Shown piece by piece: positions 1 to 9,319 of a stretch of 25,731 nt of DNA; position 1 is the stretch's first letter, and every line of letters begins with the position of its first letter. The notes beneath the pieces are model-generated. The model was not told the origin of the DNA. It saw only the letters and a list, made by a program, of their open reading frames with translations, and searched no databases. This stretch comes from Brachionus koreanus (taxonomy: Eukaryota; Rotifera; Eurotatoria; Ploima; Brachionidae). The stretch is from NCBI GenBank assembly GCA_016987375.1, contig PJRA01000143.1, positions 457,458 through 483,188 on the forward strand. The letters are read 5' to 3'. The position numbers were made by a program, and so were the translations under genes.

Positions 1-489
1 ACATACTGCATAACGCATTATTAAGAAATTTTTTATTGATTCAGAAGCAATCAGGTTCCAGAAAATACCCATGAACTGTCATAATTTTTTTTCATTATTC
101 AAAAATTAGTTTAATTTTTTTATAGAAAGAAAAATGTCAACGTCTTATTTTTCGATATTTCGTAAACAATTGATAGCATGAGGTTTTTTTTTATTTGCTT
201 TAATCTGTATCGAGCTAGTGCTTTTTTAGAATAAAAATAAATAAAACATAAAAATTTAATGTAAGAAGTTGATAAAATAAAATAAAAAAAAAATTAAAAA
301 CTGTTAGTTAAAAAATATTTAAGTTTAAGGTCTAATTTTAAAGATTTTTAAATTTGTTAAAATTAATATTCCCACACTATCTAGTTCACTTGAAAAATTC
401 TCTACTCAAAAAATTTTGATTTAGATTTAGATAATGAATAGTCTTTTCTTTTTACCGATAACTAAATCATATTTTTATTTACTAGCAAG
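1..489. other. AT-rich stretch without a recognised gene
   Basis: No coding exon or RNA gene was recognised. A short motif around 206-222 (TGTATCGAGCTAGTGCT) resembles sites at 19176-19190 and, on the minus strand, 13191-13210, and may be the tail of a dispersed repeat. Confidence 0.5.
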
Positions 490-905
490 ATGAACAAATA
501 CTTTGGTGAATTAGAAAAATGGCTTTTCACAAAGAAAATCAAAAATTCTGTAGAAAAGTCATATTTAGAGGTCTTGTTAAATAAAATTAAAGAGCGCTGC
601 AAATCAAAGTTAAGCTTAATTAAGATTTTGTCTAAGAAAAAATGAAGTCTAAATTTTAGTGCTCTGGGGAACCTTTATAAGTCTTTAGTTGTATCTATTA
701 TAGACTATTCTTTTCCTTGTTTAAACTCATTATCAGAAACTAATATTAAAAAATACAGGTTATTCCAAACTCTGCCCTTAGGTTTATTATTAAATTAAAA
801 TTTGATACTAGTACCAACATTTTACATCATAAGGTCTTAGATAGACTTAAACTTTTAACAATTTCGAATTGAATTTTTGAATTGAGTGAAAGAGATGTTT
901 GAGAT
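490..905 (+). mobile_element. degenerate non-LTR retrotransposon (LINE) reverse transcriptase fragment A
   Basis: From the ATG at 490 one frame reads MNKYFGELEKWLF, then NLYKSLVVSIIDYSFPCLN and SLSETNIKKY. A single in-frame TGA (about 643) stands where fragment B at 10133 has tryptophan (KKWGLN). A frameshift near 765 leads to NSALRFIIKLKFDTSTN, ILHHKVLDRLKLLT and, after another shift, FELSER. This is the region after the catalytic YADD box through the thumb of Jockey/CR1-type reverse transcriptases (inferred from pattern). Catalytic residues are not retained. It is a dead, 5'-truncated copy. Confidence 0.75.
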
Positions 906-1440
906 GGACTTGCTACATTACTATTTCTTTTTTTTTTTTAAGACATTTAAACTTATGTAATGTATAGTGTATAGTAAAAAAAATGAATAAGCAAAACGAA
1001 TCTTAGTCATTGCTTTCCGCAACATGATTAAATTTTAGATAAAGTATTTTAATTTTTTAAAATACAATTGAGAGAGAGCTTATAAGAAGTGATGAGATGA
1101 CCAAATTAAAATAAAATACTTGACTCTACAATAGAAAAAATTAAATTCAGAAAAAATTGTCCTCTATAATTATTGATTTGTAAAAATTATAAAGCTATTA
1201 AAAGTAAAAACTAAACTTTTCGAACTATTTCATTTGTTTTTATGTTTTAAACTGAATTATTATGAATGAAAAACATGTAAATGGGAAGAGAAACAAGGAT
1301 AGAGAACAACACAAAATTTAAAAATAATTCAATTTAAATGTAAAAGACTAAAATCCTAATATTTTTTTGAATCAAGCATCAAAGATAAAATGAAAATTTT
1401 GTAAATTTTTTTTGTTTGAAATTTTTTTTACAAAAATTTA
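906..1440. other. AT-rich intergenic sequence, nothing recognised
   Basis: Homopolymer-rich sequence between the LINE fragment and the RpS3 3' end. No exon-like GC rise, repeat arm or RNA fold stood out. Confidence 0.5.
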
Positions 1441-1478
1441 ATTTTGATAAAAAAAAATAAAAAAATTTTTCAAAATTT

Positions 1479-1484
1479 TTTATT
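1479..1484 (-). terminator. RpS3: RpS3 polyadenylation signal (AATAAA)
   Basis: On the minus strand an AATAAA hexamer lies 28 nt past the RpS3 stop codon, followed by T-rich sequence. It gives a very short 3' UTR, which is usual for ribosomal protein mRNAs. AATAAA is frequent by chance in this AT-rich DNA, so position is the main support. Confidence 0.6.
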
Positions 1485-1512
1485 CAAAAAAAATTCAGAA
1501 AAAATTATTTTT

Positions 1513-3288
1513 TTAGGCGACTGGTTGTGGTACAGCCGGTTGAACAGGCGGTACAGCAGCTTCGGGAGCTCTCAAGCCCTTTACATCACTGTACGGCTTG
1601 ATAATTTCCTCCTCGACTTTGGGCTCCGAGATGATAACATTGTCCGGCAATGGACGTTTGGGACCAATTTTACCTAAATTCAGAATTAATTAAAATATTG
1701 AACAAACACACACATACACTCAAAGACATTAATTGTTCTAACTAATTAAAATTCTAGAACTCCAAAGTTCAAGAACAGTTATGCAGCTAGAGAAATTATT
1801 TTCGAAAATTGAATAACACTCGACGCCAACTATTCGGCGTTAAGTGTGTCTATTTTCGATTGAAAACAAACTGTTTGGTATTTTAAACTCTGCGCATGAT
1901 CTAATCGACATCCGCAGAGGGTAAGGAACCGACTAGTCTGCGAAATTTTAAAATAGCGTTCTTGTGACACCATTCAGTCACAAGAATGCACTCAATTTCG
2001 CCTCATTTAAAACAAAATTTATTTCACATTTACCTGTTGGATCGTATTTCAACATAATCTTAATTTTGATGCCCAACACACCTTGTCTTAGCTCGACGTG
2101 CTTGATGGCTCTTTGTACATATTGGTTGGTTGGCTCGCCTGAGTGTATCATTAAACCGTCAATGAACTTCATGGCTTTGGCTCTTTGACCTCTCAATTTA
2201 CCGCTAACAATTATTTCGCAGCCTCTAGCTCCTGATTCCATTACAAAACGAAGGACACTGTAACATGCTCTTTAGAAAAAAATAAAAATAAAATTCTGAT
2301 ATTTTAATAAAATTTTTATTTTAGAAAAAAATTTTTTTTTTTTTATTTTTCATTTTTGTTGAGACCAAAAATGGCACTCAGAGTATATAAAGAGATACGC
2401 TGAGCTTCCTAAGAATCTTTTTATTTTCCTCCCTTAGTATTTGGCAGATTTAGGTCCTATGTAAAAGGAGCCAATCCGTGGCGATAGAGGATTCATTGAA
2501 TTAAAGAGTGTTGAAGCTAAAAACGGCACTTGATCGTCTACAAAAGACGCCAGGCTTCCTATACTTCACTGATATGTCTCCGACATAAATGTTGGCAGAT
2601 TAGCTCCCATGCATATACAAGAGAGCAATCCGTGGCGAAGGAGAACAAGACAAAAAATGTGTCGATGCGTCAAACGGCACTCATAGGTTTATTGATTAAA
2701 AAACCTTGAGCTTCCTATGCATCTGTTAGTCTACCTCCCATTAGTATTTGGCAGATTATGATCCTATTTGATTAGGACAAAATCCGTGGCGATAGAGGCA
2801 TAGTTGAGAAAAAATTAAAATAAAATTTTATATACCTACGGACTGGAAGACCGCCGAGAAGTTTGTATTTAAGTGATTCGGCCTGGGCGACAGCGCATAG
2901 ACCTCTTGTGGCGACTTTTTCGGCATAGAGCTCAACGGTGTCGTCATCAAAGTTGAATCTTTTTTGCACAACACTGGTAAGCTCGCGGATTCTGCGTCCT
3001 TTTTCGCCAAGAACTTGCTGGGTCTTGGTTGCCAATATGATGATCTCGGTGCGGGTTGGTGTGACTCTAACTTCAACGCCCGAGTAACCGTCTTCGGCCA
3101 ACTCTTTGGTGAAAAAATTGTTCAATTCAGCCTTGAACACACCACGGCTCACAAACTAAACCACAAATGCTTGTTTAAATCCAATTTAATCAGCGGAGCC
3201 CGAGCGGGCCATTACCCACTCGGACCATTGAATAAAAATTTCAACTACCTACTTTTCGTTTTTTTGATATAGAAACAGCACTGGCCAT
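1513..3288 (-). CDS. RpS3: 40S ribosomal protein S3 (uS3), four exons
   Basis: Spliced gene: exon 1 3288-3253, exon 2 3155-2836, exon 3 2269-2034, exon 4 1673-1513 (stop TAA 1515-1513). The exons sum to 753 nt, giving 250 residues, close to the roughly 245 residues usual for animal S3. Introns (97, 566 and 360 bp) all start GT and end AG, and the frame is kept across every junction. The start gives [12 protein letters not shown], then [15 protein letters not shown], matching the family N-terminus. A KH domain covers about residues 20-95, with its GEKG loop at 62-65; the C-terminal S3 domain follows ([45 protein letters not shown]), then a proline/valine-rich tail. S3 sits at the mRNA entry channel of the small subunit (family knowledge). 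Local GC is far above the flanks, as expected for a constrained gene. The introns carry structured RNAs, listed separately. No frameshift or internal stop was seen. Confidence 0.97.
1802..1986 (-). ncRNA. structured RNA candidate in RpS3 intron 3, class unknown
   Basis: Three strong stem-loops lie in order on the minus strand. Hairpin A (1986-1959) is a perfect 10-bp stem, TTCTTGTGAC with GTCACAAGAA, and an 8-nt loop. Hairpin B has outer arms TATTTTAAA/TTTAAAATA (1955-1947 and 1887-1879) and an inner perfect CTCTGCG/CGCAGAG stem (1919-1913 and 1894-1888). Hairpin C (1859-1802) has a perfect 8-bp base TCGAAAAT/ATTTTCGA and a 12-position GC-rich upper stem around loop GAATAGTT. ATACCA after hairpin B fits an H box, and ATA after hairpin C could be a variant ACA box, but a typical guide pocket is not clear. 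C/D boxes were not found. The strand is inferred from the host gene. Confidence 0.55.
2354..2493 (-). ncRNA. intronic H/ACA-type snoRNA, copy 3 of 3 (nearest RpS3 exon 3)
   Basis: The last paralogue in transcription order. The 5' hairpin is closed by TCCTC/GAGGA. The hinge AAAATAAAA includes AAATAA as H box. The 3' hairpin has upper stem CTCAG/CTGAG with GTAT/ATAC, and a basal AGATT/GGTCT pairing with G-U pairs. It is followed by CTCAACAAAA, where ACA is 3 nt from the predicted end. Its lower 3' stem is weaker than in the other two copies. Pocket sequences GCCACGGAT, AATCTGCC, TAGGAAG and GAGTGCC are retained. The 3' end lies about 85 nt from the downstream splice site. Confidence 0.77.
2506..2646 (-). 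ncRNA. intronic H/ACA-type snoRNA, copy 2 of 3
   Basis: The middle paralogue in RpS3 intron 2. On the minus strand the 5' hairpin is closed by TCTCC/GGAGA. The hinge carries ATATCA, which fits the H-box pattern ANANNA. The 3' hairpin is closed by TGAAG/CTTCA and followed at once by ACACTC, placing the ACA box 3 nt from the end. Its 3' upper stem is CGTCT/AGACG, quite different from the other copies but still paired. The guide-pocket strands match the neighbours almost exactly. About 10 nt separate it from copy 3 and copy 1, so one intron would carry three separately processed RNAs. Confidence 0.8.
2655..2801 (-). ncRNA. intronic H/ACA-type snoRNA, copy 1 of 3 (nearest RpS3 exon 2)
   Basis: First in transcription order of three tandem paralogues in RpS3 intron 2. 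The minus strand can fold into the two-hairpin H/ACA plan. The 5' hairpin is closed by GCCTC/GAGGT-type pairing. A hinge carries an ANANNA box (AGACTA). The 3' hairpin is closed by GATGC/GCATC, and an ACA lies directly after the closing stem, 3 nt from the likely 3' end (ACACAT). Upper stem CTCA...TGAG plus AGGTTT/AAACCT differs in sequence from the other copies while keeping pairing. The pocket strands (GCCACGGAT and AATCTGCC in hairpin 1; ATAGGAAG and GAGTGCC in hairpin 2) are shared with the other two copies. H/ACA RNAs guide pseudouridylation or act in rRNA processing. The target was not identified. Confidence 0.8.
3197..3226 (-). other. GC-rich stem-loop in RpS3 intron 1
   Basis: Within the 97-bp first intron, minus-strand GGTCCGAGTGGG pairs with CCCGCTCGGGCT across a 6-nt loop. 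This makes 12 pairs, of which three are G-U. It is the only GC-rich stretch of an otherwise AT-rich intron. No C/D or H/ACA boxes were found near it. It may help splicing, be a small processed hairpin, or be a fossil. Confidence 0.45.
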
Positions 3289-3352
3289 TTTATGTCTAAG
3301 TCTTTAGGAGTCTATTATTAAATCTAAATGATTTTAGAGTTTATTAGTTTTA

Positions 3353-3362
3353 GAAAAAAAAG
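3353..3362 (-). promoter_or_regulatory. candidate TOP-like transcription start of RpS3
   Basis: On the minus strand, about 65 nt before the RpS3 start codon, is a C followed by a run of T and a final C. Ribosomal protein mRNAs usually begin with a C plus an oligopyrimidine tract (5' TOP). No TATA box was recognised at a fitting distance. Placement is inference only; an upstream untranslated exon is also possible. Confidence 0.3.
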
Positions 3363-3364
3363 CA

Positions 3365-4226
3365 ACTAATGTATGCATTGAATTGCATTGCTTGCAAATT
3401 ATGCTCATTTGAACCTCGTTGAAATTTTTCATTTGAAATAAATGACAATGAACTTTTGATGAAGATATAAAATACAATGACATTTTATTTGTCTCATTTT
3501 TTTTTTGTTGTATATTCTTTTTAATCAAAAATAATTTTTTTTTAAATAATGATTTTAATAAATGAAATGCTAATCAGTCTCTTGTGCCAAAGTAACTAGC
3601 CTGTTGATTTAACTTGAAACTTGAAGAATTATTTAATCTAGAATTTATTGTTTTAATTTTAAAATTTTTATTTTTTAAAAATCGATACAAATTTTTAATA
3701 AAAAAAAAATTACTTTAATTTTTTTATTATAAAAATTTACTTTTGCTTACAACATAAAAGAATAAAGAAATACGAATTGTTTTTGATTAAATACGGACTT
3801 GGGCTTTATTTTTAAACTTTTAAACAATTCTGTTTTCAATCAATTACTTTTAAGTCAAGAAATTATTATTATCTAATACAATGACTAATGCACTACTGAT
3901 TTTACAAACTGGTACTTTATGTTATTTATTTCTATTTAACATTCTATTATTAACTTTTGAACAACAAAAATTAATTTTAAAAATTAATCTTAAATAAAAA
4001 TAGGATAAAATTAAAAATATGAATACCTTTTCAACATATTTTAAATTTTAACTTATACTTACAATAAACACAGATTCTTCTAAAATTTACAAAATACAAA
4101 TATTTTGTTTGAGCTTTTCAAAAAAAATCAAAATTTTATTTAATTAATTTTTATTATTCGATTACCATAAATTTTTAGACCCAAATTTACAGTCCTTAGA
4201 ATTTTTAATGCATTTTTTTACTAATA
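3365..4226. other. upstream flank of RpS3, no gene recognised
   Basis: AT-rich. It should contain the RpS3 promoter nearest 3365, but no core element could be picked out with confidence. A 64-codon minus-strand open frame at 3334-3528 shows no family features. Confidence 0.45.
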
Positions 4227-4520
4227 TGTAATACACCCCACGTATCACTTAAACATCAGTATCCCAACTGATGCACAAAGATAAATAAGAATTAATATGA
4301 TTGTCATGTACCTCAGGAGCAGACGCTTCTAGATGCTGACAACACATCTATTTCACATTATAGACCCATGTTCTTAACACGAATTTATGGGTATAAATAA
4401 CGACTCGATTCTAAGAACAGAGAAGCAAGAAAAAATAGATAAATTGTTAGGCCTAAACAATTATTTAATAAACTATCTAAAAGTATATTTGTTTTATTAT
4501 TGATTAACCTCCCCATTACA
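4227..4520 (+). mobile_element. probable solo LTR (294 bp)
   Basis: The segment starts TGTAAT and ends ATTACA, the inverted TG...CA ends typical of LTRs. It is flanked by AATA on both sides (4223-4226 and 4521-4524), a possible 4-bp target duplication. Inside are a TATA box (TATAAATA, 4392-4399) and, about 70 nt further on, an AATAAA signal (4467-4472), in the order expected for U3-R-U5 on the plus strand. Local GC is higher than the flanks. No internal retroelement sequence or second LTR was seen in the window, so a solo LTR left by recombination is the simplest reading. Confidence 0.55.
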
Positions 4521-4565
4521 AATATTTAAACCAAAAAATGATATTCGAAAGGAATAAAAAACTTG

Positions 4566-4857
4566 GCTATATGATGGACGAGGAAAAAGTTCGATGCAGT
4601 TTTTTTTCCATCGTTCTTTAGCTGTATGAGGACTGGCATTACCTTAGAGACACAAAACTAGCTTTCACTTGACCACGTCTGTAAGCTTTGTTACTCAAAT
4701 TAAGGTGACAAAATATCACCGATTGTGATGTGTAAAAGTCATTTGATAATTGACATGTACTAAAGTTGGGGCTGCTCTGAACAGCCGTACTTAGTGCATT
4801 CTGATCGAGAATGGCTGGTCTACCTGAAAATTTCTTACTCTGAAGGCTCGTATCATC
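4566..4857 (-). mobile_element. internally deleted mariner transposase relic
   Basis: On the minus strand 4857-4641 reads DDTSLQSKKFSGRPAILDQN, ALSTAVQSSPNFSTCQLSND and then VIFCHLNLSNKAYRRGQV. This fits the mariner N-terminal helix-turn-helix region, including the linker SGRP and the second helix-turn-helix. After a one-base frame change, 4640-4566 reads NASPHTAKERWKKNCIELFP and RPSYS, which fits the block right after the second catalytic aspartate in mariner (HDNASPHTA...PYSPDLAPSD in the family). The middle of the catalytic domain is missing, so this is a deletion derivative and cannot be active. Terminal inverted repeats and TA target sites were not located. Confidence 0.85.
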
Positions 4858-4869
4858 ACAGTTAATTTA

Positions 4870-7240
4870 AATTTAAAAAAAAAAGTCAAAAAATTATAAT
4901 CTAAATTTAAAAGCTTTACCAGAATATTTTGATGATGCTATAATGCAGAACCAATTTTAACCTCTACATTTATATGAAAAATTTTTTTTGATGGTACTAA
5001 ATTTCACACAGTCATATTTAATTATCGTTGATTTCAAATAGTATTTAATTTCAATAAACTCTTTTTTATACTAATATCTAAAATATATTATTGAAAAGTG
5101 CTTATCACACAGCAAGGGTGTCAACGTTGAAAATTGAAGCTATTTTTTTATATTTCAAAATAATAGTTATTTAAAATAAAAATAAACAAAATTGAGTTTT
5201 CAACTAATATTGGAATATGTGTGCTTAAAAGATGTCGACCATTGAGAAATTGAATTTTTGTTTATAAAATTTTAAATATATTTTTATTAATCAAGCAGTG
5301 AAGCAACAGTTTTTCAAAATTATTCATTAAATTTTTAATCTATTCCAGGGTCTTCAGAATAAATTAAGAATTGAATTTAAAAAAAAAAGAGGAAAAAGCA
5401 TGTATATTTATATAAAGAATGATGGCTTTAGGTTTAAAAGAAGAAGTGACAAATTGGGTCTTTTAATTTTTAAAATTAAATTCTTTTTTGTCTAGTAAAA
5501 AATGTATATCATGTTATTCATCATTTTGTTTTATTAAGCTTCAAAACTCTAATCTAAACAAACTATTTTCTTTTATTTTTTTAAAAAAAAAAATTTACAA
5601 AAAGTAAAAAATAAAACCGTGGTAATTATTTATTTTTTCAGATTTTATTTGCAGATTTTCATAGCTCGGCATAGCAGATAGACAAAAAAAAATAAATAAA
5701 AATTTTTCTAGCTAATATTCTTGTTTTTATTTAAACTTAATTGTGTAAACATAACAGTTTATTGCTTTGTATTTTGTCAATTTGTGCTCAATATGAAAAT
5801 TAATTTCGAGTAATTAATCAAAAATTAGAAACAGTTATATCAAAATTTAGATTAATGCAAATTGTTCTGGTTTGATTGAAGGAAATTAAGTCTAAGCTAG
5901 AAATTGATGATAAAATCTAAATACAAAATATAATAGTTGGAGAAATATGACCGAGAGCACTAACAAGAAAATCGAGTAGGTGTTGTTCAGTATTAGGCAA
6001 TTACATGCTTTAATTTAGTTTATTATTTTTTCAATTCCAACTTAATAAGCTTTCATTTCAGAAATATTAAAATAGCTTTCCTCTTTTGTTTTAATTATAA
6101 AACAGTCTAAATTGAAATTTTTTTTTTCAAAACCGATTATTACCTTGTTTATTTATTAAATTTGATTTTTCCACAAGAGCAAATTTTTCGCTCATTTTTC
6201 AATAATCTTTAGGCGGAAGTCATGAAGGCTTATTTTGTTTTCAGGCGCATCAACTTCCACCTATTATTCTAGACAAACATGTCAAATTTTGATGCAAATT
6301 CAATCATCTAAATTTTCTGTTCATTTTAGTCTTTGCTTTTAATTTATTTTTATTAGAAACAAAAAAAAAAGAAAGTAAAATATTTATTTTTTTTTATAAA
6401 GTTAGCTTAGACACTAATTCGAAATAATTTAGCATATTACTTTGATTCAATTTTAATTTTTACTTTTAATTAAATTAACTTTTTGTTTTTTAAATTAAAT
6501 TAGAAAACTTGATAACATTGTGTAGACAAAAAAAAACTAGTTTCATTTTTATTTTAGATTGTTTATATTGTGAGAGTTTTTTTTATTGCTATTACTTTTT
6601 CGCAATAAGTTATTTAATTTTAAAAAAATTTCTTAGATGCAAAATTTGTTTATTTCCTTCACTAATTATTCTTTGATTCAAATGAAAAATATTTTTTTTA
6701 AATTCAATTCTAGCTTTTAATTAAGTTTAAAATTTTTAAATCGTTTTAAAGTAAATTAGAGACCATTGATTGATTGATCCATCATTTTGTCTAATTTATT
6801 TAAGGCAATCTTAAAAAATGTGACTTTTAAAATTTGAATTTTATTATGTGATCATAAATAGATCTAAAAATTGAATAAAATAGTCTGTTTATAGTTTGTA
6901 AATGTCTAGTTTTTAACTTCGTTATCGTTTTTCATTAAGAATTTTAAAAGAAAAATTATAAATTTTAAATTTAAGTTAATTTAATTAAAACACAATATCA
7001 GCTTTTTACCAAGGTGACATCTTTTCACGACTGACTGAACTGATTTAGATGGGTCTAACGGTTAATTTCTGTTATCATTACCTTGAAAATAGATTCAACC
7101 CTCAGCCCAAGCGCTTTTCAATTTACACTAGACATATTCAAAAAGCTGTTTCTGTTGCTTATAAGCCTTTTTTCCAATAATGATGTAACAGTAACAAAAT
7201 TTGAAAATTTTCATTTAAAGTTTTTATTCTATAAAATTTT
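4870..7240. other. long AT-rich stretch without a recognised gene
   Basis: About 2.4 kb of homopolymer-rich sequence. Slightly GC-richer patches at about 6200-6300 and 7010-7170 were read in all frames without a recognisable protein. At 7245-7270 a segment (GGGTGAGTCATAATG, then TTTTGGACAAAC) resembles a Tc1-like terminus, but no matching inverted partner was found. Confidence 0.45.
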
Positions 7241-7740
7241 CTAACGGGTGAGTCATAATGTTTTGGACAAACTTAAAAGGTATTAAAAAATATGAAAGGC
7301 TAATGGGATAAGGCTGAAATTTTACACACATGTTAACAAGCTTTTCTTGTTAATTTTTTTTGGTTTAGGTTTCGACTTGTGAATACTTGGAATTTTCTAG
7401 GGCCAAAAACGTACCTGCTACTCTTTGAGCGCTTTGTCCTATACTAAATTTTTTTTTTTGGAAAAACAAACCAAATCATATTTTAAACAGTTTTAGCTCT
7501 CTAACGATTTTTAAATAATAATTTTATCATTTTTCGTTCATAAGATATGCTCAAAAAACCTTCAAAAAAAGCCCATTTTTAAGAATTCCAAAAAATTCGT
7601 AAAAAAGTTTTTTTTTATCGATTGCTTTTGATAGGAAAATTCGATTTTCACAAAATTTTGTACAAATGTACATGGATATAAGGAAATTGTGCACTTTTAA
7701 TATTAAGGTGATCCGAGGTTCCATTTAAACTATTAAGAAA

Positions 7741-7935
7741 CATTAAAACTAGACTTTATTTAAGACATTAAAACTAGAAAAATTTATTTATGGCAATATT
7801 CCCCGTTTGCTAATTCAACATTCTAAAAAAAAAAGCAGTTTGAAGCTTTAATAAAAGGGTTAGGGCAGTTGAATTAGCAAACGGGGAATATTGCCATAAA
7901 TAAATTTTCTTATTAAAGGCTAGTTTTAATTTTCT
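7741..7935. mobile_element. foldback element with perfect 41-bp inverted repeats
   Basis: Arms 7779-7819 and 7868-7908 are perfect reverse complements over 41 bp (TTTATGGCAATATTCCCCG within the left arm), separated by 48 bp. Imperfect pairing continues outward: CATTAAAACTAG on the left, present twice (7741-7752 and 7766-7777), against CTAGTTTTAAT on the right. No open reading frame lies between the arms. The perfect match suggests a young non-autonomous DNA element or recent gene conversion. A target site duplication was not clear. Confidence 0.65.
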
Positions 7936-7939
7936 CAGA

Positions 7940-9319
7940 AATCAAAGTCGGAATCCTTATAACCAAGACGGCTTTTGAAAGCTCGTCCTTTAAGCTTTAC
8001 AAAAATCATAAAGTCATACTTTTTCACTTATGTTTTTATATTTAATAAACAAAAAATTAGACATATCATTTCGAAGAGCATTCAATTCTGTTTATTTTAA
8101 CATATAATATGAATTAAAGTTTTAGAATTACAGATGCTAAAATCAAAAATATCCAGCCTTTTAAAAATTTTATGAATCAACAAAATAACTATTAAAAGAC
8201 TAAAAACTAAGGATCAATGCAACATATTGTCTTGATATAGAAACTGTCTGATTCAGCTTGTTTTTGAATTGGTTTTTAGATTATGAATTTAGTAAGACCT
8301 AATTCTTTTAAAAATAAATAGCTAGAAACAGGGTTGCAAAGGTACTATTATAAAAAATAGAAAAAATTAGCGAATTGTAAAAGCTAATAAGTATAGTTAT
8401 ACTTAGTTTCTAAAATCTTTGTGAGATAATGATACATTTGGTGCGAACAAAGGCCGCATGGGAATGTAAACAAAGTTTTTTACCAAGCTAAACAGCAGTT
8501 AACCTTAGAGAATAGATTTTTTCTGAATTTCCTGAAAAATTTTCATCTGGGTATATTTATCAGTAGTTTTATTCATCATGCATTTCAAAAGCTAGACAAA
8601 AATTTTTGTCTAAATGAATTTTTAACCATATTTATTTTTTAAAAAATAAAAAAAAGTAACAAGGTTGTTTTGCCGAATAAGTAAAATGAGTTAAGGGGAT
8701 GTTCAAGAGCCAATTGTCAAAAAATAATTTTTAATAAAAAAAAATTATGTAAACTTTTCACTGTTAAAAAATAAAATAAGTTTTGATTTCAATTTTTATT
8801 TAGAAAAAAAAATGAACCCAGTCCTAAGTAAGATATTTTTTAAAATTTGGATAAACGGAAAAACGCAATATAATTAGAAAATTATTGAAATTGAATATTT
8901 ATGAAAATAAAGTAAGCTAGAGCGATCAAAAAAATACTTCAAAGCAAATACTTAAGATTAAAAATAAAATATCTAATATTATAAGCCATGATTAATTTTT
9001 TAATATCGAATTTTTTTCTTATTAATTTCCATTGAACAGGATTTAATAATTAACTTTTTTATTTTAAAAAGCTTTTGATTGAAAGGAAAACACGCAAAAG
9101 AAATAAGTTTTTTTCTAATTGTGATTTTTTTGATAGTTTGAAAAAAGGCTTTTTTGGGAAATTTTAAACCTACAAATTTACTTCACTTTCAAAAAGAATG
9201 TCCGTAGTTGTGTTCAGCTGGTCAAATCTACAAGTATAGATATACAAGTATATTCAAATCTACATTTATTTATAGTATTTAGCATCTTTGTAATTCTAAA
9301 ACTTAAAGGAAAAAATTAG
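7940..9319. other. AT-rich stretch without a recognised gene
   Basis: No exon, RNA gene or clear element end was identified. A slightly GC-richer patch at 8430-8520 gives no long open frame. Confidence 0.45.

Noticed and set aside
1444..1677. 77-codon plus-strand open frame
   Set aside because: It is the antisense of RpS3 exon 4 and its AT-rich 3' flank; no independent support.
1964..2188. 74-codon plus-strand open frame
   Set aside because: Antisense of RpS3 exon 3.
2354..2801. Structured RNAs on the plus strand of RpS3 intron 2
   Set aside because: The stems also pair on the plus strand, but hinge and ACA boxes in the correct positions appear only on the minus strand, which is also the host gene strand.
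2828..3076. 82-codon minus-strand open frame
   Set aside because: Alternative frame of RpS3 exon 2.
2964..3272. 102-codon plus-strand open frame
   Set aside because: Antisense of RpS3 exon 2 and intron 1; codon pattern is the shadow of the real gene.
3334..3528. 64-codon minus-strand open frame upstream of RpS3, with two C-x2-C-like cysteines
   Set aside because: Only three cysteines (one CKQC), no complete zinc-binding pattern, and it sits where the RpS3 promoter should be.
7245..7720. Tc1-like terminus and non-coding body
   Set aside because: The end motif looks suggestive, but no inverted partner, TA duplication or transposase relic was found; kept only as a remark.
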